A DNA stretch of 64,000 nt from assembly GCF_001578185.1 (NCBI RefSeq), contig NZ_CP011008.1, positions 3,314,001 through 3,378,000 on the forward strand, given 5' to 3'. A model generated the notes under the pieces. It did no database searches. It saw only the letters and a list, made by a program, of their open reading frames with translations, and had not been told where the DNA came from. The DNA comes from Peribacillus simplex (GTDB lineage Bacteria > Bacillota > Bacilli > Bacillales > DSM-1321). Within the stretch, counting starts at the first letter, position 1; each line of letters opens with the position of its first letter. This document shows, in pieces, positions 1-8,780 of the stretch. The translations under genes were made by a program, and so were the position numbers.

Positions 1-87
1 TTCTTGATTTTCGTTTTCACACATTATACCTTCTCCATGTTAGCTAAAAGTGAAACATATGACAACAGATACGTTCGAGAATCAAAA

Positions 88-116
88 TTGCTCATAGTTG
101 GTTAATTAGTTATAAT
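88..116 (+). promoter_or_regulatory. Sigma-A type promoter of ypjC
   Basis: TTGCTC, 17 nt, TATAAT, ending about 40 nt before the chosen ypjC start. The -10 box is perfect and the -35 box is fair. In the first 87 bases I see nothing else that I can support. Confidence 0.55.
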
Positions 117-155
117 TAGTAAATTGATGATATGCGAACCTTTGGAGGTATGGAC

Positions 156-1028
156 ATGCTTTTGGGCTTAAAATTGAAAAATACTATATTCATCCTTTTT
201 GGGGCTGGAATCTTCGCCTTTGGACTTGTGCACTTTAACATGCAGAACCATTTGGCCGAAGGCGGATTCACCGGTCTCACCTTGATTATATATCAACTTA
301 TTGGGATAAATCCTTCTTATTCTAATTTGGTTTTGAATATTCCCTTATTTGCAATAGGCTGGAAATATTTAGGTCGAACATCTTTCTTTTATACGATTAT
401 CGGAACGGTTGGCCTCTCCGTTTGGTTATGGGTTTTCGAGAAATATCAAATCGAAATCAATCTCGGAAACGATTTGATGCTGGTGGCATTGTTTGCCGGG
501 GTATTTGTTGGTGTCGGGTTGGGCATCATCTTTCGTTACGGAGGGACTACAGGCGGTGTAGATATCATTGCCCGTTTTGCCCACCGGTACTTGGGAATTG
601 GCATGGGACGGACCATGTTCATCTTTGATGCCGTAGTTATCGGCCTGTCCATCCTTACCTACCTGGATTACCGGCAAGCGATGTATACCCTCGTTGCCGT
701 ATTTATAGGTGCTAGAGTAATCGACTTTATGCAAGAAGGAGCTTATGCCGCTAGAGGTGCCATGATCATTAGTGAGAAAAACAAGGAAATTGCAGAAAAA
801 ATCATGAATGATATGGAGCGGGGCGTAACAGTATTAAGGGGATATGGGTCCTTTACACGCAATGACCGGGAAGTGCTCTATTGTGTTGTTGGGAAAAATG
901 AGCTTGTCCGCTTAAAAAATGCCATAACATCGGTGGACCCCCATGCATTCGTATCTGTAAGTGAAGTGCATGACGTATTAGGTGAGGGCTTTACCCTTGA
1001 TGAGAATAAGAACCCGATTGAAAGATAA
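156..1028 (+). CDS. ypjC: YitT/DUF2179 family membrane protein YpjC
   Basis: An integral membrane protein of the YitT family: an N-terminal block of about five hydrophobic segments (to about residue 200) followed by a soluble C-terminal DUF2179-type domain. No transport substrate is established for the family as far as I know. An ATG at 156 is chosen because GGAGG at 144-148 sits 7 nt upstream. Starts at 132 and 150 are in frame but badly placed for that site. This gives 290 residues, which I recall as the length of B. subtilis YpjC. In B. subtilis the gene neighbours ypjB and ypjA; here an insertion element and a zinc protease gene come between them. Function unknown. Confidence 0.85.
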   Translation: MLLGLKLKNTIFILFGAGIFAFGLVHFNMQNHLAEGGFTGLTLIIYQLIGINPSYSNLVLNIPLFAIGWKYLGRTSFFYTIIGTVGLSVWLWVFEKYQIEINLGNDLMLVALFAGVFVGVGLGIIFRYGGTTGGVDIIARFAHRYLGIGMGRTMFIFDAVVIGLSILTYLDYRQAMYTLVAVFIGARVIDFMQEGAYAARGAMIISEKNKEIAEKIMNDMERGVTVLRGYGSFTRNDREVLYCVVGKNELVRLKNAITSVDPHAFVSVSEVHDVLGEGFTLDENKNPIER

Positions 1029-1155
1029 TCGATTGGCAGAGGCATTACCGAATTGAATGTAATCCTTTTGAATTTTCCCCCGAATACTGAAATTTATAAG
1101 CAGTATACAACAAATATTTTTATAGGCTTTTAAAAACGCATATTAATTTAAAAAA

Positions 1156-1180
1156 AGGACGCCATAATGATGGCGTCCTC
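1156..1180. repeat. Left copy of duplicated terminator hairpin flanking the IS
   Basis: A hairpin with arms AGGACGCC / GGCGTCCT. It recurs at 2922-2946 with one loop mismatch, so a 25-nt stretch brackets the insertion. An A-run just left of this copy would be a T-run for minus-strand transcription, so this was probably the terminator of the minus-strand protease gene before the insertion. Confidence 0.75.
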
Positions 1181-1243
1181 AGACTGTAGACAAACTCGAG
1201 GAAAACGAGTTTGTCTATTTTTTATGAGTTGTACAATTTGGCC

Positions 1244-1368
1244 GTTGATTTCCACTCCAGGCACTCGCTTTCCGCGGGCGGTCGGGGAGCCTCCTCGGCT
1301 TTCGCCTGCGGGGTCTCCCCTAGACGCGCTTTTCCCGCAGGAGTCTCGTACCTTCCGTTCCAATCAAC
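1244..1368. repeat. About 125-bp GC-rich repeat, copy 1
   Basis: Starts GTTGATTTCC and ends TTCCAATCAAC, so its ends are inverted repeats. Internally it has blocks shared with the other copies: CTCGCTTTCCGCGG, TGCGGGGTCTCCC and CCCGCAGGAGTCTC. It lies inside the insertion sequence, upstream of the transposase gene. Other copies are at 17916-18041, 26314-26435 and 30991-31101. Confidence 0.8.
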
Positions 1369-1451
1369 TTTGTCTTATCTTTTAGATAAACACTTTTGCC
1401 CTGAGTCGCTTTTGTTTTAAAATAGAAGTATTAAAACTTGAGGTGATGAGG

Positions 1452-2810
1452 ATGCTTTCGAAACATGACTCTATTCAGCGAGATCAACTTGAAATGATTA
1501 CGTTAGATCAACTGGTGCCACCGAACCATTTGGTTCGTAAACTAGAGGCTGCCATTGACTTCACTTTCATTTATGACTTGGTGAAAGATATGTATTCAGA
1601 GGTAGGACGCCCAAGTATTGATCCAGTTATTTTAGTTAAACTGACATTCATTCAATATACCTTCGGTATTCGTTCCATGCGTAAAACGATTGAAGAAGTT
1701 GAAACTAATATGGCTTACCGTTGGTTCTTAGGCTATGGTTTCCATGATAAAGTACCTCCTACTCCACGTTTGGGAAAAATTATGAGCGACGCTTTAAAGA
1801 TACAGACCTGTTTGAACAGATTTTCTATCGCATTTTAATGACAGCTGCTAATAAAAAGTTAATAAGTGCTGAACACGTTTTCGTGGATTCCACACATGTG
1901 AAAGCCAGTGCGAATAAACGGAAATTTGAAAAGAAAATCGTTCGTAAAGAAACACGAGCGTATCAAGGGCGTCTTCAAGAAGAAATCAATCGAGATCGTG
2001 AAAACCATGGAAAGAAGCCTTTTCCATCAGATAAATTTGATAAAGAAGAGACCAAAGAGATTAAAGAAAGTACAACGGATTCTGAGAGTGGCTACTATGT
2101 GAAAGATGAACGAACAAAACAGTTTGCCTATTCATTCCACGCGGCCGCAGACCGCAACGGTTTTGTATTGGGAACGATTGTAACACCTGGAAATATACAT
2201 GACAGTCAGATCTTAGAGCCACTAGTTGAACAAGTGATTGAGAAAATTGGAAAACCGGAAGCCGTTGCCGCAGATGCAGCTTATAAAACACCAGCGATTA
2301 CAAGCTACCTATTTAACAAAGAAATCATACCGGCTTTACCTTATACACGTCCTCGCACCAAAGAAGGATTTTTCCGCAAACAGGACTATGTATACGATGA
2401 ACATTTTGATTGTTACCTTTGTCCTTCGGGAGAGCTATTAAAGTACTCAACAACCAATAAAGAGGGCTATCGCGAGTATAAATCACCCAAACACACTTGT
2501 GCGACATGCTCATTTTTATCTCAGTGTACAGAAAAGCAAAGACCATCAAAAAGTGGTGACACGGCATATTTGGCAAACACATGTGGAAGAAGCAGATCAT
2601 CTGCGTCATCATCAAGATGTAAAAACTATATATGCGAAACGTAAAGAAACGATTGAGCGTGTATTCGCAGATGCAAAAGAAAAGCATGGTATGCGTTGGA
2701 CAACTTTAAGGGGACTTAAAAAATTGTCGATGCAGGCGATGCTTACTTTCGCTGCCATTAATTTAAAGAAAATGGCCAATTGGACATGGGGAGGTCCAAA
2801 AATGGCCTAA
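1452..2810 (+). pseudogene. IS1182-family transposase, frameshifted
   Basis: The N-terminal part has the IS1182-type start with DQLVPPNHLVRKLE. The middle part carries VFVDSTHVKASANKRKF, with the first catalytic Asp in FVDSTH. The C-terminal part carries ETIERVFADAKEKHGMRW, which supplies the Glu region. The product is split over three reading frames. One slip is near 1760, where the expected frame is lost after FHDKVP. A second is at about 2531, where an extra A in GAAAAGC (GAAAGC in the copy at 26.6 kb) shifts the C-terminal third. The start at 1452 follows the ribosome site GAGGTGAT. Family assignment is from remembered sequence character. Confidence 0.85.
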
Positions 2811-2921
2811 CATAGTGGGCTCGTAGAGCCCCAATCTCCTAACTTCAGGCAAAAATTCAAAGGGAATCTCAAAAAGGGGTTCGGAATTTTTTAATTCCGA
2901 ACCCCTTTTGTCTACAAACTG

Positions 2922-2946
2922 AGGACGCCAGAATGATGGCGTCCTC
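2922..2946. repeat. Right copy of duplicated terminator hairpin
   Basis: Same hairpin as 1156-1180 with one loop change. It lies directly downstream of the minus-strand protease gene, but the T-run that should follow it on the minus strand stayed with the left copy. The insertion therefore probably weakened this terminator. Confidence 0.7.
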
Positions 2947-2954
2947 CTTCTAAA

Positions 2955-3629
2955 TTAATCCTCTTCTCTCATTCCTGAATACATAAGCAGAAGACGAACT
3001 AATTCCAGTACGGCAACTAGAGCGGCAGCAACATAAGTCATCGCAGCTGCACTTAATACTTTTTTCGTTTCCCGTTCTTCGTCATTACGGATAACTCCTA
3101 CAGAAACGAGTTGATCCATTGCCCTAGAGGAAGCATTGAACTCCACCGGCAGAGTGATTACTTGAAATAATACTGCTGCTGCCATAAATACGATACCTGC
3201 TATTAGTAAGCCTGGAATTCTGGCTAACACCCCGATTAAAATTAAGATCCAAGATATATTTGAACCGAAGTTAGCGACAGGCACTAAAGCATGACGGAAA
3301 CGTAAGAATGCATATGCTTCTTTATCTTGAATCGCATGTCCCACTTCATGGGCTGCAACAGCTACGCCTGCAACTGAATGGCCGTGATAGTTATCCGTTG
3401 ATAAACGCACCGTTTTATCCCTTGGATCATAATGGTCCGATAGCATTCCAGGTGTCTCTTCGACCCTGACATTGAACAGTCCATTTTGATCCAAAATGGC
3501 CCGTGCCGTCTCAGCACCATTCATACCAGAAGAAGCCTGTACTTTTGAATATTTTTTATACGTGCTTTTCACTTTCATTTGTGCATAAATCGGGATTAAA
3601 ATGATAATCGCCAAATAAATGAAATACAT
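2955..3629 (-). CDS. Membrane zinc metallopeptidase, YugP family
   Basis: A predicted integral membrane zinc protease. Residues 1-16 form an N-terminal membrane segment. HEVGH at residues 94-98 is the zinc-binding HExxH motif, and two or three hydrophobic segments follow (about 115-165 and 195-218). The length of 224 residues matches the YugP/neutral zinc metallopeptidase type 2 family. AGGAGG precedes the ATG. In B. subtilis the best-known member, YugP, is encoded elsewhere, so the location next to ypjC/ypjB differs from that species. The substrate is unknown. Its terminator appears to have been split by the upstream insertion sequence. Confidence 0.85.
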   Translation of the reverse strand: MYFIYLAIIILIPIYAQMKVKSTYKKYSKVQASSGMNGAETARAILDQNGLFNVRVEETPGMLSDHYDPRDKTVRLSTDNYHGHSVAGVAVAAHEVGHAIQDKEAYAFLRFRHALVPVANFGSNISWILILIGVLARIPGLLIAGIVFMAAAVLFQVITLPVEFNASSRAMDQLVSVGVIRNDEERETKKVLSAAAMTYVAAALVAVLELVRLLLMYSGMREED

Positions 3630-3714
3630 GGTATCCTCCTATAACTATTATTACTCTTAATTCTATGGAATGAAGGCACCCCTGTCAAATATAGTGTTCT
3701 CTTCCCATGTCTTT

Positions 3715-4500
3715 TTAATCATTATGTCCTTTCCTTGGCTTTTCCCTATCACCTTTATATTTTCTCCAGCCTACATAAGAAAGCGTCATGATAATGATGC
3801 TGCCTGTTGATATGATGACCCACCAAAGGGAAGGGTCGGCATCATCTTCTCCCATATCATCAAAAATGGAGGTTAGTTCGTTTTGTAACGCATCAAGTTC
3901 CTTTTGACTTGCTTCATCTCTGATCACTTCCGGGCGGTATTGGTTGATGTATTGAATTCTCGTGTCCAGTTGCTGCATCGTTTCTTTAGAAAGGTCGACT
4001 TTCAAGCTTGGATATATCATTTCATATTGTGAAAGGAATAAGTTCAATTGGCTATTGAATGTAATTGTGTCTTGATTGATTGCGGCATTCTTTGTCTGCT
4101 GGAAAGAATTCATCATTTGATCCTCCATCTCTGTCCAAAGGGGCTGATGGGTAGACTTTACCGCATCGACAACAAGCCGGAACTTTGTGACAGAATTAAT
4201 CTTTTCGGAGTCTCCCTTATTCATATCCTTTATTGTCATCAACGCCTCGTTATGAGCTACAGTGATAATTCGAAGTTCGTCCATGTCAAGTATCTGCTCT
4301 TTCGCTGTCTCTTTTAAAAATCGATCAGAAAAAAACGTCAGCATCTTTTCCGAATCTCCATATCGCTTCAACTTGGTCATTTCCAAGGCTCTATCGGAAA
4401 TGTTATCTAATTGCTCCAAACTTGAAGAGGATTCTGCATAGACAGGGAAATGTAAGACGACAAATAAAACAGCAATGGTTAATATGAATTTTTTCAACAT
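3715..4500 (-). CDS. ypjB: Sporulation protein YpjB
   Basis: 261 residues: a signal peptide (residues 1-22, ending VYAES), a mostly helical extracytoplasmic domain, one C-terminal membrane segment (about 228-245, beginning WWVIISTGS) and a short basic tail. This type I membrane layout and the position next to ypjA match B. subtilis YpjB, a sporulation-annotated protein of unknown molecular role. GAGGAGGG lies upstream of the ATG. No catalytic motif is visible. Confidence 0.85.
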   Translation of the reverse strand: MLKKFILTIAVLFVVLHFPVYAESSSSLEQLDNISDRALEMTKLKRYGDSEKMLTFFSDRFLKETAKEQILDMDELRIITVAHNEALMTIKDMNKGDSEKINSVTKFRLVVDAVKSTHQPLWTEMEDQMMNSFQQTKNAAINQDTITFNSQLNLFLSQYEMIYPSLKVDLSKETMQQLDTRIQYINQYRPEVIRDEASQKELDALQNELTSIFDDMGEDDADPSLWWVIISTGSIIIMTLSYVGWRKYKGDREKPRKGHND

Positions 4501-4572
4501 GCTACTCGTCCCTCCTCATATCTCTACTAAAACGATATGAAAGAAAAAACATGAGTAGACCTCGTTCAACAT

Positions 4573-4621
4573 AAAAAAGTTAACCCCGCTTTTACAAAGC
4601 TATACGCGGGGTTAACTTTTT
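4573..4621 (-). terminator. Intrinsic terminator of ypjA
   Basis: A perfect GC-rich stem (AAAAAGTTAACCCCGC / GCGGGGTTAACTTTTT) that overlaps the ypjA stop codon and ends in a T-run on the minus strand. It separates ypjA from ypjB. Confidence 0.9.
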
Positions 4622-5216
4622 AATGGATGAAGGATAGGGTGATCCGCTTTTTTCTATACCCAAAGTACCAGCCGACAAAAATGGAAAGTATGCTGAGCCA
4701 GAATGTAAAATAACCAATCGAATTCATATATACCAATAGATCACGGTATATAGGCATCATTTCAAAAACATAATCGATTATGTCATTATGTATGGTCCAA
4801 ATCCCTGCCACTATCAAATGCCATGGTTTTATTCGATAAAATGGTGCATATAATATCCCTTGAATCGCCATCCCCAAATGAGAAGCCATTAGCATATAGC
4901 CTTCCCATGGCAATGATCCTGTTGTCACCAAGGTCAGTAAATTCATAACGACTGCCCATATACCATATTTGAAAAGTGTTATTATCGCCAACGCTTCCAT
5001 AAGTCCAAAATTTCTTTTTAATAGGAACGCCAATAATACAAATACAAAAAATAGGCTAGCTGTCGGGCTGTCCGGTACAAATGCCAAAAAAATGGCCGGA
5101 GTATTTTCCAATTGACTGCCGTACCAATAATATCCAAAAGCGGTTCCAAATATATTTATTACTAATAACAAAACGAGCATTTGCCGATTCGCAAGCCAGC
5201 TGTAGATAACATTCAT
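4620..5216 (-). CDS. ypjA: DUF1405 membrane protein YpjA
   Basis: 198 residues with about five or six hydrophobic helices and no large soluble domain. Charged or polar residues occur inside the membrane region (IWTIHNDIIDYVF). It is placed between ypjB and qcrC as in B. subtilis, where the gene is ypjA. AGAGAGGG precedes the ATG. No biochemical function is known to me. A perfect terminator overlaps the stop codon. A role linked to the adjacent bc complex is possible from position only. Confidence 0.85.
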   Translation of the reverse strand: MNVIYSWLANRQMLVLLLVINIFGTAFGYYWYGSQLENTPAIFLAFVPDSPTASLFFVFVLLAFLLKRNFGLMEALAIITLFKYGIWAVVMNLLTLVTTGSLPWEGYMLMASHLGMAIQGILYAPFYRIKPWHLIVAGIWTIHNDIIDYVFEMMPIYRDLLVYMNSIGYFTFWLSILSIFVGWYFGYRKKRITLSFIH

Positions 5217-5322
5217 TCTTTAACCCTCTCTTACATTCTTATGTACACTCATTTTACAGGTCATCAACTTGAAAACCAAGCTTCATTTCAAATTATTTTC
5301 TTTTACGCTTTAATTTACCAAT

Positions 5323-5354
5323 AAAAAAGCCGACAACCGTAGTCGTCAGCTTTT
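5323..5354 (-). terminator. Terminator of the qcrABC operon
   Basis: A hairpin AAGCCGACAAC / GTCGTCAGCTT with one mismatch, followed on the minus strand by a T-run, 41 nt past the qcrC stop codon. Confidence 0.8.
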
Positions 5355-5394
5355 CATTTGCAGCATATGAAAGAAAATGCTGTTGATGGTTATA

Positions 5395-6162
5395 TTATTT
5401 TGCTGATAATCCAGATACAAATTCAGCTAATGTTGCCAATTCCTCATCTGTACCTTTGAACATGCCAGCTGGCATGGCACCCTGTCCTTTGACAGCGATT
5501 TTAGAGATTTCTTCTGGCTTTAATCCAGTGTCAATTAAGCTTGGCGCTCCAGCTCCACCAGTTAATTCTGCTCCGTGACAACTAATGCAGCCATTGGAAT
5601 CCATTAATTTATACCCATCGCTCTCTTTATCAATGTCTGCACCTTCCACGATTGCCCCTTGCTTCTTAGAAGCTTCCCAATCGTGATGGGCTGCGGACTC
5701 CCATGTTAAATAGAATACCCCTGCCATTGCCAATAGCATGAAGCCTACAGCAAAAGGACGTTTCGCGGGGCTCCGGTCTGGGCCACGGTCTAAAAAAGGT
5801 GCCAAGAGCAATGCCCCGAAAGCCAAACCAGGTATTACCATGGACCCTATTGCATTATAAGGTCCTGAAGCATAAGTATACTTAAGTAATTGGTAAAGGA
5901 AAAGGAAATACCAGTCCGGCAGCGGAACATAAGCTGTATCCGTAGGGTCTGCTATCCTTTCCAATGGTGACGGATGTGCGATTGTCAGGCATAGATAACC
6001 TACAAGAAATACAGCTCCGACCATCCATTCTTTTAAAAGGAAATTAGGCCAAAATGCTTCAGTTTTCCCAGGATACTCTGAATAATCTTTCGGAATATTC
6101 GGTTTACGGTCCGCGGAGATACGCGAGTCACCTACGAATTTCATACCTTTCCCACGATGCAT
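5395..6162 (-). CDS. qcrC: Menaquinol-cytochrome c reductase, cytochrome b/c subunit
   Basis: Third subunit of the menaquinol:cytochrome c oxidoreductase, a fusion of cytochrome b subunit IV with a cytochrome c domain. PDWY at residues 82-85 is the quinol-site motif. Membrane helices lie at about 45-62, 105-124 and 137-153. The C-terminal cytochrome c domain has CISCH at residues 192-196 for covalent heme and a Met-rich stretch (MPAGM) that can supply the axial Met. The 255 residues equal the B. subtilis length. It is the last gene of the operon, 56 nt after qcrB, and is preceded by AGGAGGGG. Confidence 0.96.
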   Translation of the reverse strand: MHRGKGMKFVGDSRISADRKPNIPKDYSEYPGKTEAFWPNFLLKEWMVGAVFLVGYLCLTIAHPSPLERIADPTDTAYVPLPDWYFLFLYQLLKYTYASGPYNAIGSMVIPGLAFGALLLAPFLDRGPDRSPAKRPFAVGFMLLAMAGVFYLTWESAAHHDWEASKKQGAIVEGADIDKESDGYKLMDSNGCISCHGAELTGGAGAPSLIDTGLKPEEISKIAVKGQGAMPAGMFKGTDEELATLAEFVSGLSAK

Positions 6163-6218
6163 TGAACAATTCCCCTCCTTTATGAAAAGGTTTTTTTGGA
6201 TCTTGGTTCATAATTCTT

Positions 6219-6893
6219 TTATAGTGGACCTGAAATACCTTGTTTTCGGATCATTAGGAAATGAGCCGCTAGTAAAGCAAATAATGCTGCAGGCAGGAAG
6301 AATACATGAATTGCAAAGAATCGTGTCAATGTCTGTGCTCCAACGATGGTTGGATCTCCTGCTATCAATGTCTTTAGTGCCGGTCCCATTAACGGTACCG
6401 ATTCGACGATTGTCAAAGTAACTTTCGTTGCGAATAGCGCTTTCATATCCCATGGCAATAAATAACCGGTCAATCCTAATGCCAGCATGATGAAGAAAAT
6501 CAATACGCCGACCATCCAGTTCAATTCGCGCGGTTTTTTGTATGCTCCCTGGAAGAAGACACGAAGAGTATGTAAAAACATCATAACAATAACTAGACTT
6601 GCTCCCCAGTGATGCATACCACGGACAATTTGACCGAAGGCAACTTCATTTTGTAAATAATAAACAGATTCCCAAGCGTTTTTAATGTCCGGGACATAGT
6701 ACATCGTCAAGAACATGCCTGACAAGATTTGGATGACCGTAATAAAGAAAGTTAACCCACCAAAACAATATACGAATGCAGAAAAATGATGTGCGGGGTT
6801 AACATGTTCAGGAACCTCATGGTCAGCAATATCCCGCCATAATGGCGTAATATCTAAACGCTCGTCCACCCAGTCATATAACTTTGTTAGCAA
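6219..6893 (-). CDS. qcrB: Menaquinol-cytochrome c reductase, cytochrome b6 subunit
   Basis: 224-residue cytochrome b6-type subunit with four membrane helices and paired histidines for the two b hemes (HHWGASLVIVMMFLHTLR and the later FFAIHVFFLPAAL). It carries the quinol-oxidation site with QcrC in the cytoplasmic membrane. It starts 3 nt after qcrA ends, so translation is probably coupled. The length fits the family exactly, with no missing ligands seen. Confidence 0.96.
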   Translation of the reverse strand: MLTKLYDWVDERLDITPLWRDIADHEVPEHVNPAHHFSAFVYCFGGLTFFITVIQILSGMFLTMYYVPDIKNAWESVYYLQNEVAFGQIVRGMHHWGASLVIVMMFLHTLRVFFQGAYKKPRELNWMVGVLIFFIMLALGLTGYLLPWDMKALFATKVTLTIVESVPLMGPALKTLIAGDPTIVGAQTLTRFFAIHVFFLPAALFALLAAHFLMIRKQGISGPL

Positions 6894-6896
6894 TGT

Positions 6897-7403
6897 TTAC
6901 GCCTCCCCATGCGGTTTTAGTTGACCCAAATAAAGAATTCCATCTTTTTCTTTCGTGGCATAGACATCCAATGGTTTAACCGGCGGTGTCCCTTTCACGT
7001 TCACTCCATCTTTCGTATACCTGCCATAATGGCAAGGACAGAAAAATTGATTCGGATTAGACTTATCCGTATTCCACGCTACCGTACAGCCTAAATGCTT
7101 ACAGATTGGAGATAAAGCAACGATAGTACCATCATCCATTTTGTAAACCCAAGCTGTATTTGTTTCTTCAGACTCATACCACCCATCGACCTGCTTAAAA
7201 GTAAAGTCGACACGGGTCGGTTCGGTAGTCAGTTCACTAACCTTCTGTTTAGTTGCAATATAATCCCCGCCTTTATCTGCTGATAATACAGGATCAATTG
7301 CAAACCTAACCATAGGCATCAACATACCGGCCGCCATAAATCCACCAACGCCAGTAAGTGTGTAATTAAGGAATTGACGTCGTGAAACATTATGCTTGCT
7401 CAT
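6897..7403 (-). CDS. qcrA: Rieske iron-sulfur subunit of the bc complex
   Basis: 168-residue Rieske protein. The N-terminus has a twin-arginine-like motif (SRRQFLNY, from residue 7) followed by a membrane anchor. The 2Fe-2S ligands are in CKHLGC and CPCHYGRY (Cys-x-His and Cys-x2-His boxes), with the usual disulfide cysteines present. It passes electrons from menaquinol to cytochrome c. First gene of qcrABC, with a promoter about 80-110 nt upstream. Confidence 0.96.
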   Translation of the reverse strand: MSKHNVSRRQFLNYTLTGVGGFMAAGMLMPMVRFAIDPVLSADKGGDYIATKQKVSELTTEPTRVDFTFKQVDGWYESEETNTAWVYKMDDGTIVALSPICKHLGCTVAWNTDKSNPNQFFCPCHYGRYTKDGVNVKGTPPVKPLDVYATKEKDGILYLGQLKPHGEA

Positions 7404-7483
7404 GCGTTTTCCCCCCCTCTATTACTATACTGAGAGCCCAAAGGACCAATAAATAGCAACACTATAAAACTAGGACATTTCCA

Positions 7484-7512
7484 TGATATCTCAATAATTT
7501 ACCAAGGTCAAT
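7484..7512 (-). promoter_or_regulatory. Promoter of qcrABC
   Basis: On the minus strand TTGACC, 17 nt, TATCAT, about 80 nt upstream of qcrA. In B. subtilis this operon responds to AbrB, CcpA and ResD; I saw no convincing operator here. Confidence 0.5.
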
Positions 7513-7563
7513 ATTTGTAAAACCCAAAAGGTGGCAACTATGTGTCAAATAATGCGAAAAATC

Positions 7564-8025
7564 CTACTTTTTTTCATTTTTCCAATTATAAGTGAAAACA
7601 TCAAGGATTTGGAGAACCTGCTGGTTAATCATTTCCCTTGCTTGTTCAGTTTCAAGACTCTCCAGGGGGATGGCAGGAATCCATACTAAATTATTTTCCA
7701 ATTCCCTCTCTTCCTTTTTCCACTCAAAATCTGAAGTTAGGAAAAAAATATGCTTGAAATCTTTTTCTTTCACTTCCTTGGCCCAACGATTTAACCGCTC
7801 TACCTTATCCATTTCATCACTTAAATAATGGAATGTTGGCAATAAAAGAATTCTCCCTTTCATCTGCTTTTCAATTTCCAAGCTTAAAATGGTAAGAAAT
7901 TCATTCATAGAGCCCGTTTGCTTCATTTGCCCCCCAAAAGATAAGGGAACCAAAGGAATTAAAACAGTATCCACATACTCTTTTGACTGTATATACATGT
8001 CAAGATCTTTTGCTGTCCATTTCAT
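7564..8025 (-). CDS. ypiF: DUF2487 protein YpiF
   Basis: 153-residue soluble protein starting MKWTAKDLDMY, with a flavodoxin-like alternation of strands and helices but no recognisable active-site motif. It matches YpiF by position directly upstream of qcrABC. GGGAGTGA lies before the ATG. Function unknown; no membrane segment or signal peptide is visible. Confidence 0.8.
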   Translation of the reverse strand: MKWTAKDLDMYIQSKEYVDTVLIPLVPLSFGGQMKQTGSMNEFLTILSLEIEKQMKGRILLLPTFHYLSDEMDKVERLNRWAKEVKEKDFKHIFFLTSDFEWKKEERELENNLVWIPAIPLESLETEQAREMINQQVLQILDVFTYNWKNEKK

Positions 8026-8153
8026 GTTTTTTCTTCACTCCCGATTTTTCAAATCAACTCCTTATCATTTTACCATTATTTTTATAACATCTTTACCATA
8101 TACCCATAGTCTTTACAAAAATGTTGATTTTATCTATCTTTTATAAAAAATAA

Positions 8154-8177
8154 AAACCTTTCCTGATTACGGAAAGG
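8154..8177 (-). terminator. Terminator of ypiA-ypiB
   Basis: A perfect short stem CCTTTCC / GGAAAGG with a T-rich tail on the minus strand, 10 nt after the ypiB stop codon. Confidence 0.85.
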
Positions 8178-8187
8178 TGATTTTATT

Positions 8188-8739
8188 TCATCCAAGTACT
8201 TTTAATTGATTCAATTGCTCTGTTAAGTTTTTAAATGCTTGTTCATCATGCTTATCAAGTGCTTCATCGATTTCCTTAAGCAGGCGGTCCCTCTGAAAAT
8301 ACAACATGCTTCTTTCTAAAAATTGTTCAGCTAGCAGCTGATCCTTTTCGTTCGCTGCCGTAGATTTCGGCATGAAGGGATTGCTTTCCAGTACCGCTGC
8401 ATATTGATAGGAAGAGTAAGATGATTTAAAGTTAAGCTGAATATAAATATCTTCATCCCGATTTAAGCGGATATCGTGAAAGGATTTCTCTGCATCGGTC
8501 GTCATGATATTAGACTTATAGAACCTGAAAGGGACCTCATCCACACAATGTGTCGACATTATTAGTCCACGTGGGCAATATTGGGCATTTTCTACAAAAT
8601 GAACCTTTTTCATTAGTTGATCATGACTCATTAAGTAATTCAATATCCACACGCATTCTCTTCGTTTCAGTTGATAATGATTTAAAAACCACCGAATAAA
8701 ATCCTTCTTCTCATTCACAGAAACAGGGGCAGCCACCAT
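8188..8739 (-). CDS. ypiB: UPF0302/IDEAL-domain protein YpiB
   Basis: 183 residues. The N-terminal UPF0302 domain contains [21 protein letters not shown]. The C-terminal segment (about 145-180: [29 protein letters not shown]) is the IDEAL motif found in several Bacillus regulatory proteins, including ComK-related factors. GAGGAGGG sits 6 nt before the ATG. It lies 41 nt downstream of ypiA in the same direction and shares its terminator. The molecular role is unknown. Confidence 0.85.
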   Translation of the reverse strand: MVAAPVSVNEKKDFIRWFLNHYQLKRRECVWILNYLMSHDQLMKKVHFVENAQYCPRGLIMSTHCVDEVPFRFYKSNIMTTDAEKSFHDIRLNRDEDIYIQLNFKSSYSSYQYAAVLESNPFMPKSTAANEKDQLLAEQFLERSMLYFQRDRLLKEIDEALDKHDEQAFKNLTEQLNQLKVLG

Positions 8740-8780
8740 GAATTCCCTCCTCTGTCTAGATTTAGTTTTATTTCCCTTAT

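Larger units (their letters stand above)
1181..2921 (+). mobile_element. IS1182-like insertion sequence, inactivated
   Basis: The ends carry imperfect inverted repeats: AGACTGTAGACAAAC on the left, and CAGTTTGTAGACAAA on the right read inward, sharing TGTAGACAAA. The left end also forms a subterminal hairpin (GACAAACTCG / CGAGTTTGTC). The right end contains a strong hairpin (AAAAGGGGTTCGGAATT and its complement). Between the left end and the transposase lies one copy of the roughly 125-bp repeat. The element is flanked by a duplicated 25-nt terminator hairpin. A deleted relative lies at 26286-26974 and a transposase-free derivative at 30958-31169. The transposase is frameshifted, so this copy should not move by itself. 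Confidence 0.8.

Noticed and set aside
1167..1420. Short frames on both strands over the first GC-rich repeat
   Set aside because: They come from the repeat itself; similar frames appear over other copies without conserved product.
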